Assembly (NCBI RefSeq): GCF_021648825.1
Contig: NZ_JAKJHS010000007.1
Span: 124,001-188,000, forward strand
Source: Rhizobium halophilum
Lineage (GTDB): Bacteria > Pseudomonadota > Alphaproteobacteria > Rhizobiales > Rhizobiaceae
Length of the DNA: 64,000 bases
Reading direction: 5' to 3'
The notes beneath the pieces were generated by a model. It ran no database searches. It worked only from the letters and a program-made list of their open reading frames with translations, and was not told the DNA's origin. Below are positions 1-8,380 of the stretch, one piece after another. Numbering within the stretch: position 1 is the stretch's first letter; every line of letters starts with the position of its first letter. Made by a program: the position numbers and the translations under genes.

Positions 1-1
1 G

Positions 2-871
2 ACGGCAAAGCGGCCGGTGCGACTAACTCTGGCGGAGGTGCAGGAGGCTGACAATGGTGCCTATCGCCTGGTCCTTGATGCGGAGATGACCACCGCCGAG
101 ACTTTTGAAAGCCTAGTGCGCCAGCAAAGCTGGGAAGCCCAGCCGGCGGAGCAACCTGCAATATCGCAGGATGACGGTGTCTTTGTGGTGGCGATTGATC
201 CGGGTCATGGCGGGATCGATGCCGGTGCGACTGGCACGGAAACGAAGGTAGCCGAGAAAGATATCACGCTAAGATTTGCCAGGTCGGTCGCCGAGCGATT
301 GAAGGAAAAGCCCGGCATCAGTGTTTTCCTGACCCGTGAGGACGACAGGTTCCTGACCTTGTCGGAGCGGGTCACGCTCGCCCGGCAGGCAAAGGCTGAT
401 CTATTCATTTCCCTGCACGCCGACACGCTGAGCCAAAGGGATATCCGTGGTGCGACCGTCTACACGCTTTCAGACAGGGCGTCCGATCGCATGGCGGAGA
501 AGCTCGCGGTGCGCGAGAACCTGTCCGATGAGCTTGCGGGCGTCAGTCTGAAAGATGAGCCTCCCGAGGTCGCCGACATCCTGCTCGACCTGACGCGAAG
601 AGAAACGCAGGCTTTCTCCGTCACCCTGGCAGAAAACGTGATCGATTCGTTCGAGGGCCAGATCGGCTTGATCAACAACGCCCACCGGTATGCCGGCTTT
701 CAAGTCCTGCGCGCCCCAGACATCCCATCGGTCTTGCTTGAACTCGGATTTCTGTCCAATCCGGAAGACGAGAAGCTTCTTCTAGACGAGACGTGGCGCA
801 ACAAAGTGAGCAGCCTGCTTGTTGAATCGATCGAGCGTCACAAGGCTCGCGCCTTCTCGAATGGCGGTTAG
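2..871 (+). CDS. amiC: N-acetylmuramoyl-L-alanine amidase, 5'-truncated by window edge
   Basis: Zinc-dependent Amidase_3 enzyme that cuts the amide bond between MurNAc and the stem peptide in periplasmic peptidoglycan, needed for daughter-cell separation. The frame is open from base 2, so the start lies upstream; about 289 C-terminal residues are present. The first ~30 look like the end of an AMIN targeting domain. Seen motifs are AIDPGHGG (zinc His), VAEKDI (zinc Glu), SLHAD (zinc His) and LLELGFLSN (catalytic Glu). A GTG at 17 is an internal codon rather than a convincing start. The order amidase-PBP1A-RF2 is common in rhizobia, where a ribonuclease E gene usually precedes it; that part is not visible. 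Confidence 0.92.
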   Translation, partial: TAKRPVRLTLAEVQEADNGAYRLVLDAEMTTAETFESLVRQQSWEAQPAEQPAISQDDGVFVVAIDPGHGGIDAGATGTETKVAEKDITLRFARSVAERLKEKPGISVFLTREDDRFLTLSERVTLARQAKADLFISLHADTLSQRDIRGATVYTLSDRASDRMAEKLAVRENLSDELAGVSLKDEPPEVADILLDLTRRETQAFSVTLAENVIDSFEGQIGLINNAHRYAGFQVLRAPDIPSVLLELGFLSNPEDEKLLLDETWRNKVSSLLVESIERHKARAFSNGG

Positions 872-1113
872 TTTTCTGAAGGTGGCGCGTCTACAACAGA
901 CGTGCCACAAATATCCACTGGATAAGCCCGCATTTTATCCCGGGGGACAAGGGCCCTATTTTGCTCACATTCCCCCCATTAGTCGCTATGGAAACGACGT
1001 GACTCGGACACAGCGGTCTCGCCGGCTTGCGCCGGGACACTTGCCATGCAAAACCGGGTTATTCGTGCGATGGTGTTGCGGCACCGAATTTTTAGCCGAA
1101 CGGTAGCTTCGAT

Positions 1114-3570
1114 ATGATCAGACTCATTGGGTATTTCTTTGGACTCGCGTGCGTAGCGTTTCTGGGCGTCGCGGCCGTTGCGGGGATCTACCTCGCCGGC
1201 GTCTCAAGAGATCTGCCAAATTACGAAGTCCTGAATTCCTACGAACCACCGGTCGCTACGCGTGTGCATGCCGGCAACGGCGCTTTGATGGCTGAATATG
1301 CCCGTGAGCGGCGTCTTTTCCTGCCGATTCAGGCGATCCCCGATCGGGTCAAAGCTGCTTTCCTCTCGGCTGAAGACAAGAACTTCTACAACCACCCTGG
1401 TATCGATCCTGCCGGTCTGGCGCGCGCCATCGTCAATAACTTCCAGAACCTGGGCTCCGGTCGCCGTCCCGAAGGCGCATCAACCATTACGCAGCAGGTG
1501 GCGAAGAACTTCTTGCTCAGCAACGATCAGACGATCGACCGCAAGGTAAAGGAAGCCATTCTTTCCTTCCGCATCGAGCAGACCTACTCGAAGGACAAGA
1601 TCCTCGAACTTTATCTGAATGAGATTTTCTTCGGACTGAACTCCTATGGTATCGCCGGGGCAGCATTGACCTACTTCGATAAGTCAGTGACGGAACTGAC
1701 GATCGCAGAGTCGGCTTATCTCGCGGCGCTGCCCAAGGGCCCCAACAACTATCACCCCTATCGTCGTGAGGCAGCTGCGATCGAGCGCCGAAATTGGGTC
1801 ATCGATCGTATGGCAGAGAACGGCTACATCACGCCGAGCGATGCTAGCGAGGCAAAGAAGCAGCCGCTGGGCGTCAATCCCCGTCGAGGCGGCACACATC
1901 TTTTCGCGTCGGATTACTTTGCTGAGGCCGTTCGCCGGCAAATCATGGAGAAGTACGGGGACGATACCCTCTACGAAGGGGGGCTCTCCGTTCGCACCTC
2001 GCTGGATCCGGAACTTCAGGTTCTGGCGCGTGCCGCCCTTCACAATGGACTGGTCAATTATGACGAGCGGCGCGGTTTTCACGGCCCCCTGAAGAAGATC
2101 AGCGTGGCAGGCGACTGGGGCGCCGAGCTCAGCAAGATGGAGGGGCTGCGGGACGTGCCGGAGTGGCATCTGGCCGTGGTCACCGCAGTTTCGTCCGAGG
2201 GGGCCGATATCGGCCTTCGGCCGACCACCGATAGCGGCGGTCAGGTCGAGGAACCACGTAAGGTCGGCTTCATTAAAGCGGAGAACATGAAGTGGGCCTA
2301 TCGCGACGCCAAAGGCGAGCGCAAAACTGCGAAATCGCCCGAAGGCGTCCTTGAGCCCGGCGATGTGGTCTATGTAGAGGAAATCGCCGATGAGGAAGGC
2401 CAGTTTCGGCTTCGCCAGCCGCCGAAGGTTCAGGGCGGTTTCGTCGCCATGGATCCCAATACCGGTCGCGTTCTTGCGATGGTCGGCGGCTTCTCCTATG
2501 GGCAGTCAGAATTCAACCGTGCCACGCAGGCGATGCGTCAGCCTGGGTCAGCATTCAAGCCGTTCGTCTACGCGGCAGCGCTGGACAATGGCTATACCCC
2601 CGCTTCGGTCATTCTCGACGCGCCGATCGAAATGGTTTCGGGAGGACAGGTCTGGCGCCCGGAAAACTATGGTGGCGGATCAGCCGGCCCGCAGACCCTG
2701 CGACTTGGCATTGAAAAATCCCGTAACCAGATGACCGTCCGGCTCGCTCAGGACATGGGTATGGAACTGGTGGCCGAGTACGCGGAACGCTTCGGCATCT
2801 ACGACAAGATGTTGCCCGTGCTGGCCATGTCCCTCGGTTCCGGTGAAACCACCGTGCTACGCATGGCCGCCGCCTACGCCGTCATCGCCAACGGCGGCAA
2901 GCAGATCAAGCCGACCGTCATCGACCGCATCCAGGATCGCTACGGTAACACGATCTTCCGCCACGAGGAGCGTACCTGCGATGGCTGCAACGCCACGGCT
3001 TGGAACGGTCAGGATGAGCCGATCCTGGTCGACAATCGCGAGCAGGTGCTCGACCCGATGACCGCCTATCAGATCACCTCCATGATGGAGGGCGTGGTCA
3101 AGCGTGGCACGGCGGCAGGCAAGATCAACATCACCGATCGTCCGGTTGCAGGCAAGACCGGAACCACCAACGACGAGAAGGACGCCTGGTTCGTCGGCTT
3201 CACGCCGAACCTCGTTGCTGGCGTGTACATCGGCTTTGATACCCCGGCGCCTCTTGGCCGCGGCGGTACTGGCAGCGGCCTTGCCGCACCGATCTTCGCC
3301 GATTTCATGGAGAAGGCGGTTCAGCGCCTGCCGGCCGAGCAGTTCCACGTTCCGGAGGGTATGCAGTTCGTTCCCGTGAACCGCGCCACCGGCATGATGG
3401 CCTTCGAAGGCGAACCCGATACGATTGTGGAAGCCTTCAAGCCTGGCACCGGACCTGCAGACGTTTTTGCAGTCATCGGGGATACCGAGTACCTGCCGCC
3501 CGAGCAAATTCTGGAGACCTCACCGCAGGCCCAGCAGGCCGTTACCTCGGGCGCAGCCGGGCTTTTCTAA
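1114..3570 (+). CDS. mrcA: Penicillin-binding protein 1A (bifunctional class A PBP)
   Basis: Inner-membrane peptidoglycan synthase of 818 residues. An N-terminal membrane anchor (about residues 5-28) is followed by the GT51 glycosyltransferase domain with EDKNFYNHPG (near residue 87), GASTITQQVAKN and RKVKEAILSFRIE, then an OB-like insert and the transpeptidase domain with SAFK (nucleophile Ser near 479), the SRN motif and KTGTTN (near 680). Length fits the family (about 800-850). The 242-bp gap after the amidase gene suggests its own promoter, but none is clear. It supplies the new wall that the upstream amidase later splits. All catalytic motifs are intact. Confidence 0.96.
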   Translation: MIRLIGYFFGLACVAFLGVAAVAGIYLAGVSRDLPNYEVLNSYEPPVATRVHAGNGALMAEYARERRLFLPIQAIPDRVKAAFLSAEDKNFYNHPGIDPAGLARAIVNNFQNLGSGRRPEGASTITQQVAKNFLLSNDQTIDRKVKEAILSFRIEQTYSKDKILELYLNEIFFGLNSYGIAGAALTYFDKSVTELTIAESAYLAALPKGPNNYHPYRREAAAIERRNWVIDRMAENGYITPSDASEAKKQPLGVNPRRGGTHLFASDYFAEAVRRQIMEKYGDDTLYEGGLSVRTSLDPELQVLARAALHNGLVNYDERRGFHGPLKKISVAGDWGAELSKMEGLRDVPEWHLAVVTAVSSEGADIGLRPTTDSGGQVEEPRKVGFIKAENMKWAYRDAKGERKTAKSPEGVLEPGDVVYVEEIADEEGQFRLRQPPKVQGGFVAMDPNTGRVLAMVGGFSYGQSEFNRATQAMRQPGSAFKPFVYAAALDNGYTPASVILDAPIEMVSGGQVWRPENYGGGSAGPQTLRLGIEKSRNQMTVRLAQDMGMELVAEYAERFGIYDKMLPVLAMSLGSGETTVLRMAAAYAVIANGGKQIKPTVIDRIQDRYGNTIFRHEERTCDGCNATAWNGQDEPILVDNREQVLDPMTAYQITSMMEGVVKRGTAAGKINITDRPVAGKTGTTNDEKDAWFVGFTPNLVAGVYIGFDTPAPLGRGGTGSGLAAPIFADFMEKAVQRLPAEQFHVPEGMQFVPVNRATGMMAFEGEPDTIVEAFKPGTGPADVFAVIGDTEYLPPEQILETSPQAQQAVTSGAAGLF

Positions 3571-3664
3571 GCCGGGCGACAGGGTGTGGCGCGGCCTTTA
3601 CATCCGCGTCTTGCCCGCTTATGTCCACCCCGTCTTTGATATAGCAAGAACAAGAAAGAGAGCC

Positions 3665-4796
3665 ATGCGGGCCGAAATCATCGGTGTAGTCGACGAAATC
3701 AAGCAGGCCATAAGCCTGCTGAGGAGGCATCTTTGACTGGGATCAGGCGGTAAGACGACTGGACTGGTTGAACAACAAGGCAGAGGATCCCAACCTCTGG
3801 AATGACGCCACGGAGGCGCAGGGCTTGATGCGCGAGCGCCAGCAGCTCGATGACAGCATCGCCGGCGTAAAGCGGCTCGAACAGCAGCTCAACGACAATG
3901 TCGAACTGATCGAGCTCGGCGAGGAAGAGGGCGACGCGAGCGTTGTCAAGGAGGCCGAGGAGGCGCTGAAGGCGCTGAAGGCCGAAGCGGACCGTCGCCA
4001 GGTCGAGGCGATGCTCTCCGGTGAGGCGGATTCGAATGACACCTACGTCGAAGTCCATTCCGGCGCCGGCGGCACCGAGTCCCAGGACTGGGCCAATATG
4101 TTGTTGCGCATGTATATCCGTTGGGCGGAAAAGCAGGGCTTCAAGGTCGAGGTGCTCGAGGTCCACGAGGGCGAAGAAGCGGGGATCAAGTCGGCAACAA
4201 TCCTCGTCAAGGGCCACAATGCCTATGGCTGGTTGAAGACTGAATCGGGCGTCCATCGCCTGGTCCGGATTTCGCCCTACGACAGCAATGCGCGTCGCCA
4301 CACCTCATTTTCCTCGACCTGGGTTTATCCCGTCGTCGACGACTCGATCAACATCGAGGTCAACGAGAGCGATTGCCGGATCGATACGTATCGATCCTCC
4401 GGTGCAGGCGGCCAGCACGTCAACACGACCGATTCGGCGGTGCGGATCACGCACATCCCGACGGGTATCGTGGTCGCCTGCCAGCAGGAGCGGTCTCAGC
4501 ACAAGAACCGGGCCAAGGCCTGGGACATGCTGCGCGCTCGTCTCTACGAGGCGGAGTTGAAGAAGCGCGAGGAAGCGGCCAACGCGGAGGCGGCTTCCAA
4601 GACGGACATCGGCTGGGGCCATCAGATCCGGTCATACGTTCTGCAGCCCTATCAGTTGGTGAAGGATCTGCGCACCGGCGTGGAAAGCACCGCACCTGAC
4701 GACGTTCTGAACGGCGAATTGAACCCGTTTATGGAAGCTGCGCTGGCGCATCGCATCAGCGGCAAGGACGCAGGCGAGATCGCCGATGTCGACTGA
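3665..4796 (+). CDS. prfB: Peptide chain release factor 2, programmed +1 frameshift
   Basis: Class I release factor that reads UGA and UAA and triggers peptidyl-tRNA hydrolysis. The ATG at 3665 opens a 23-codon frame ending CTT-TGA at 3731-3736; slipping one base to read GAC at 3735 continues without interruption to 4796, giving 376 residues, close to the family's ~365-376. An internal Shine-Dalgarno AGGAGG (3722-3727) sits three bases before the CTT, as in the E. coli RF2 autoregulatory site. The GGQ motif lies near residue 248. The stop-codon recognition tripeptide reads SPY rather than the E. coli SPF (near residue 202). The frame starting at 3768 alone would lack the N-terminus. Confidence 0.95.
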
Positions 4797-4823
4797 GGTT
4801 CGGCAAAGCCTCTAGACTTCAAG

Positions 4824-4848
4824 CGGCCACCCCCGGGTGGCCGTTTTT
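4824..4848 (+). terminator. Intrinsic terminator after prfB
   Basis: A perfect 9-bp GC-rich stem (arms 4824-4832 and 4835-4843) is followed by five T. It closes the mrcA-prfB direction just before the convergent nadK stop. Confidence 0.85.
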
Positions 4849-4871
4849 GTTAAACAACCTGCTGCCGTGTC

Positions 4872-5645
4872 TCAGTTGTTAAATTGCTCTGCAAGGATCC
4901 GGTCGGACCACGAATGGTCGCGGTCGGAAAGGATGCGTGCAGTCATGTCTTCTGACTGAGCGATCTCAACATGCAGGACCGACTTAACCTCTGTGTTGTC
5001 GGCGACGGCGTTTGCCGGGCGTTTGTCGGGTTCCAGGATGTGGATGTCGACCCTGACATGGTCCGGAAGGAGCGCGCCTCGCCAACGGCGGGGACGAAAC
5101 GCACTGACAGGTGTCATGGCAAGAAGCGGGGCTTCGAGCGGCAAGATCGGACCATGAGCGGAGAGGTTGTAGGCTGTGGAACCTGCAGGTGTCGCAATCA
5201 TCAAGCCGTCGCAGATAAGCTCCTCTAGCCGAACCCGCCCGTCGATCTCTACCCTCAACTTGGCCGCCTGGTATGACTGGCGGAAGAGGTACACCTCGTT
5301 GATGGCAAGCGCGATGGACTTGGTGCCGTCGGCATTGGTGGTTTTCATCTGGAGGGGGTGCAGTACGTTTTCCAGGGCCGCCTCGATGCGCTCCCGCAAC
5401 TGGTCCGTGCGAAAGTCGTTCATGAGGAAGCCGACCGAGCCGCAGTTCATGCCGTAGACCGCCTTGCCCGAACTCATGGTCTCGTGCAGCGTATGCAGCA
5501 TGAAACCGTCGCCGCCCAGTGCCACGATAACGTCGGCGTCCGCCATTGGAGCGTTTCCATAAAGGTGGATCAACTCGTCTCGAGCCGCAATCGCCTCTGG
5601 AGAAGAGGATGCGGCAAAGAAGATTGAATTGGCTCGGATCGACAT
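4872..5645 (-). CDS. nadK: NAD kinase
   Basis: Cytoplasmic enzyme that phosphorylates NAD+ to NADP+ with ATP. Motifs seen are GGDGFMLHTL (nucleotide-binding GGDG), NCGSVGFLMN, NEVYLF and DGLMIATPAGSTAYN, in family order. The start at 5645 (MSIRANSIFF, 257 residues, the usual rhizobial length) is preferred over the ATG at 5657 because a GAGG lies about 6 bases upstream of it. The gene is convergent with prfB. No signs of damage. Confidence 0.93.
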   Translation of the reverse strand: MSIRANSIFFAASSSPEAIAARDELIHLYGNAPMADADVIVALGGDGFMLHTLHETMSSGKAVYGMNCGSVGFLMNDFRTDQLRERIEAALENVLHPLQMKTTNADGTKSIALAINEVYLFRQSYQAAKLRVEIDGRVRLEELICDGLMIATPAGSTAYNLSAHGPILPLEAPLLAMTPVSAFRPRRWRGALLPDHVRVDIHILEPDKRPANAVADNTEVKSVLHVEIAQSEDMTARILSDRDHSWSDRILAEQFNN

Positions 5646-5818
5646 GGCATGCCTCATTGAAGTCCGCTTACCTAGACAGGAACCTCCTTTGTCGACAAGG
5701 GGTTTGCGTCGCAGGCTGGTACGGTGCCCGCTTTGGTCTTGCGTGGAGTTTTGAACAGGGGAAGGGCAGATTTCCCTTTACAGAACATCAGAATCTGCTA
5801 ACTCGGCAGCCATGGATT

Positions 5819-5895
<77 letters not shown>

Positions 5896-5931
5896 TCTTT
5901 TCAATGGCTTAGCGTCACTTCTCTCAGAATC

Positions 5932-6020
5932 ATGTTGCATCGATGTTGCAACCTATTCCCCTTGATTTCCGATGGTTTCCCGTCACACTCGGCAAATCCG
6001 TGCGACATGGATTGCAACAT
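5932..6020. repeat. Cluster of ATGTTGCA octamers, left end of island
   Basis: ATGTTGCA occurs at 5932-5939 and 5943-5950 and inverted (TGCAACAT) at 6013-6020. The same octamer recurs at the right end (7441-7484). Position and orientation suggest arm-type integrase binding sites; this is inference. Confidence 0.5.
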
Positions 6021-6036
6021 TTTTGATTGAGGTAAG

Positions 6037-6802
6037 ATGGCGTCTTTTCAGTGGTCCTGCCCGTTCTGTGAGCGACACCAAATCGTGCTGGACGAAAGTT
6101 ATCACCATGAATACAACAAGATGCACTTCGGAAAGAGCAAATATGGCGACGTCGGTGCAAGTGTCTTCGCCATTCGTTGTGTGAACTCAGACTGCAACGA
6201 AGTTTTCCTTGAGGTAACGTTCTCCACGTTCGCCATACGAAGCAGTCAGTGGGTCCCATTGACTCAGATAGCGAAATGGAATTTTGAGACCCATGGGGTC
6301 GTCTAAGGTCCAGCCTGAATACATTCCGGCGCCCTTGCGGGAAGACTATCAGGAAGCATGTCTCATCCGCGATCATAGCCCAAAGGCTGCCGCCACCTTA
6401 GCTCGACGATGCCTACAGGGCATGATCAGAGACTTCTGTGGTATATCTCGCTCGCGCTTGATCGACGAGATCCGGGAACTGAAGAAGCAACTGGACGAAG
6501 GGCGGGGACCAAAGGGCGTAGAGGCTGAGACGATCGACGCCATCGATGCCGTGCGCGATATCGGCAACATCGGCGCACATATGGAGAAAGACATCAACTT
6601 AATCGTCGAGGTTGATCCAGGCGAAGCCCAAGCTCTCATCGAACTGATCGAGATGCTCTTCGATGAATGGTATGTGGCGCGTGACAAAAGGGAGAAAAGG
6701 CTCGCTTCGGTTCGTGCGATAGCCGCTGAGAAGAAGGCGGCTATCGAGGAGGGGAGATCTCAGCTAGCGCAGAAGGAGGCGCCAGCCAGCGCGGAGGACT
6801 AG
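6037..6802 (+). pseudogene. Zinc-ribbon DUF4145 protein, frameshifted
   Basis: Two overlapping frames encode the two halves of one protein. 6037-6306 gives a Cys4 zinc-ribbon-like N-terminus (CPFC and CVNSDC); 6284-6802 gives a DUF4145 domain (YIPAPLREDYQEAC, SPKAAATLARRCLQGMIRDF) with a charged helical tail. Removing one T from the TTTT at 6282-6285 joins them as WN-LRPMGSSK and yields about 254 residues, the usual DUF4145 layout. The ATG at 6037 follows GAGG. Function of DUF4145 is not settled; it is often seen in restriction or defence neighbourhoods. It could be a true mutation or a base-call error. Confidence 0.75.
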
Positions 6803-6813
6803 ATCTACGCTCG

Positions 6814-7311
6814 TCAGAGTTTCTGCCGCCGCTCTGCAAATCCCACCTCCGCCAACAGGGCGACCTGCTCACCCACAAGCTTTGTGAATTGGTATAGGCA
6901 CTCCTCGTATTGGGTTTCCGCTCGTAGGAGTAGCCACGCCCTGTCTCTCACCTCATTGACTGTTGTTGGTTCAGAGTGCTTCGTCACGTCGAGGATCGTG
7001 GTCTTGTAGCGATCCAGGTGGTCAATGAGATCGCTGATCTCGTTTCCGGCCCCGTTATAGCGGTCGTCCGCCTCGTTGCTGCTCCGAGGCTGGCAAAGAA
7101 CGCCCACGAGAGCCTCAGTCGCAGGATCGACGGCACTATGGAGTATGTTCAGCTCCTTCATTGTCATCAACTCTAATTTTTGGCGGTTGATTGAATGACT
7201 CTGAGCGGCGGTCTGCGCCTCCTCCTGAAGCCGAGCAAGCTTCTGTAGCGCTGTTTCGGCGTCTACAGTCGAGACTTCCTGCTCTGTCGGTATCATATTC
7301 GTGACTGCCAT
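6814..7311 (-). CDS. Unrecognised 165-residue protein of the island
   Basis: I do not recognise a family. The protein is soluble, acidic and helical, rich in Leu, Glu and Gln, with likely coiled coil near residues 15-55 (ALQKLARLQEEAQTAA) and a C-terminal helix. No signal peptide or membrane segment is seen. It is convergent with the broken DUF4145 gene, 11 bp apart, and its start faces the integrase remnant. The uninterrupted frame of 165 codons between two decayed genes suggests it may still be expressed. Confidence 0.6.
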   Translation of the reverse strand: MAVTNMIPTEQEVSTVDAETALQKLARLQEEAQTAAQSHSINRQKLELMTMKELNILHSAVDPATEALVGVLCQPRSSNEADDRYNGAGNEISDLIDHLDRYKTTILDVTKHSEPTTVNEVRDRAWLLLRAETQYEECLYQFTKLVGEQVALLAEVGFAERRQKL

Positions 7312-7326
7312 GGTCTAAATCCCTAA

Positions 7327-7440
7327 GAGCGCATGGGGCACTCCACCATTGCCATGACCATGGACACCTACGGGCACCTCTTTCCACGTGACGATGACGG
7401 CTCCGAATTGGCTGCTGCAGCCGACTTCGTGCTGGCTTGA
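7327..7440 (+). pseudogene. Tyrosine recombinase (phage integrase), C-terminal fragment
   Basis: The translation MGHSTIAMTMDTYGHLFP followed by a short acidic tail is the C-terminal signature of phage-type integrases: LGHS then the catalytic Tyr within TMDTYGH. The frame is closed by a TAA at 7324-7326, so the Arg/Lys/His parts of the active site are missing. It ends 57 bp before the right tRNA repeat, the standard place for an island integrase. About 38 codons of an expected ~400 remain. Confidence 0.85.
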
Positions 7441-7484
7441 TGCAACATGAACGCAACATAGGAACCTGAACGCCCTATGTTGCA
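7441..7484. repeat. ATGTTGCA octamers, right end of island
   Basis: TGCAACAT at 7441-7448, a one-base variant at 7452-7459 and ATGTTGCA at 7477-7484 mirror the cluster at the left end. Possible integrase arm sites. Confidence 0.45.
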
Positions 7485-7496
7485 AGCCTTTCTCCA

Positions 7497-7543
7497 TGAT
7501 TTGTAATCAGGGGTCGCGAGTTGGAACCTTGCGGGGGGACCAT
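7497..7543 (+). repeat. attR: degenerate copy of the tRNA-Thr 3' half
   Basis: 47 bp repeat of 5847-5895 including the TTTGTAA anticodon loop and the ACCAT end. Two bases are lost and two are changed, so it would not make a working tRNA. It marks the right border of the element. Confidence 0.85.
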
Positions 7544-7583
7544 CTTTTCCCATCAGATGTGATCCTCATCGAAGCTGCGAATG

Positions 7584-8369
7584 TCATCCGCCTGACGCGA
7601 TGAAATCGGGATTGACGAAATCGTCCTGACCGACGCGGGCGGTCTTGCCATAGGTGAGAGCCGCCCCCTCCAGTGTCTTTACAAATCCTCCGGCGGCCCG
7701 CAGTACGGCATCGCCAGCGGCCGTGTCCCATTCCATGGTGCGGCCGAAGCGGGGATAAAGGTCCGCCGCTCCCTCTGCGACGAGGCAGAACTTGAGCGAT
7801 GAGCCGAGCCGGCGAACCTGCGTGATCCCGTTTCGCTGCAGGTAGTCGATCGTTTGACAGGACTCGTGCGAGCGGCTTGAAAGAGCCAGGGGGCTAAGCG
7901 GCATCTTGCGGACGCAGATTGCGTGCTGCGCAACGACCCGAAAGTCGGCATCGACGTGGAGCCGCTTTGCACCTGCTCCGCTCCCGCAGTAGGCGACGGC
8001 TTGTGCTGGGGCGTAAACGAAGCCGAGCGTCGGTATTCCGTTCTGAATGAGGGCGATGTTGACGGTGAACTCCGACCGTTGCGCGATGAATTCCCGCGTT
8101 CCGTCCAGAGCGTCGACGAGGACAAAACGCGCGCCGATCTGCGGGATATTGCCTCTGGCAACTTCCTCTTCTGCGATCACCGGAAGGTCCGGCGCAATCT
8201 TCCAAAGGTGCTCGAGGATGATTCGCTCCGCCCGCTCATCCGCTTCCGTGACCGGGGAATGATCCGCCTTTTCCGCCACCGCCGGCTTCTGCTGGTAAAA
8301 ATCCAGGATCGCACGCCCTGCGAGGAGGGCGGCCGTTTGGAATGCCTCAAGAAGATCCGCGTCGCTCAT
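7584..8369 (-). CDS. cysQ: 3'(2'),5'-bisphosphate nucleotidase CysQ
   Basis: Inositol-monophosphatase-fold enzyme that removes the 3'-phosphate of PAP/PAPS in sulfur metabolism. Metal-binding motifs are present in order: SPVTEADE, EEE, VDALDGTREF and EWDTAAGDAVL. The start MSDADLLEAF at 8369 gives 261 residues and fits the family; a GTG at 8384 overlaps the rlmB stop as GTGA and could add five residues. It sits directly downstream of rlmB and is probably cotranscribed and translationally coupled with it. Confidence 0.9.
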   Translation of the reverse strand: MSDADLLEAFQTAALLAGRAILDFYQQKPAVAEKADHSPVTEADERAERIILEHLWKIAPDLPVIAEEEVARGNIPQIGARFVLVDALDGTREFIAQRSEFTVNIALIQNGIPTLGFVYAPAQAVAYCGSGAGAKRLHVDADFRVVAQHAICVRKMPLSPLALSSRSHESCQTIDYLQRNGITQVRRLGSSLKFCLVAEGAADLYPRFGRTMEWDTAAGDAVLRAAGGFVKTLEGAALTYGKTARVGQDDFVNPDFIASGG

Positions 8370-8380
8370 GCCGCCGCTGG

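Larger units (their letters stand above)
5896..7496. mobile_element. Remnant integrative element inserted in tRNA-Thr
   Basis: The 1.6-kb segment lies between the tRNA-Thr gene and a degenerate copy of its 3' half. It holds a disrupted DUF4145 gene, one unrecognised gene and the last ~38 codons of a tyrosine recombinase next to the right end. The flanking genes nadK and cysQ-rlmB are ordinary core genes. I read it as an island that lost most of its body, including the catalytic part of its integrase, so it should be immobile. Confidence 0.8.

Noticed and set aside
819..1106. 95-codon frame between amiC and mrcA
   Set aside because: Begins inside amiC, has no ribosome site and no recognisable protein.
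3734..3736. In-frame TGA in prfB as a disabling mutation
   Set aside because: The CTTTGAC site with an internal Shine-Dalgarno is the known RF2 programmed frameshift.
5930..6376. 148-codon minus-strand frame in the island
   Set aside because: Overlaps the clearly recognisable DUF4145 gene on the other strand and has no family signal.
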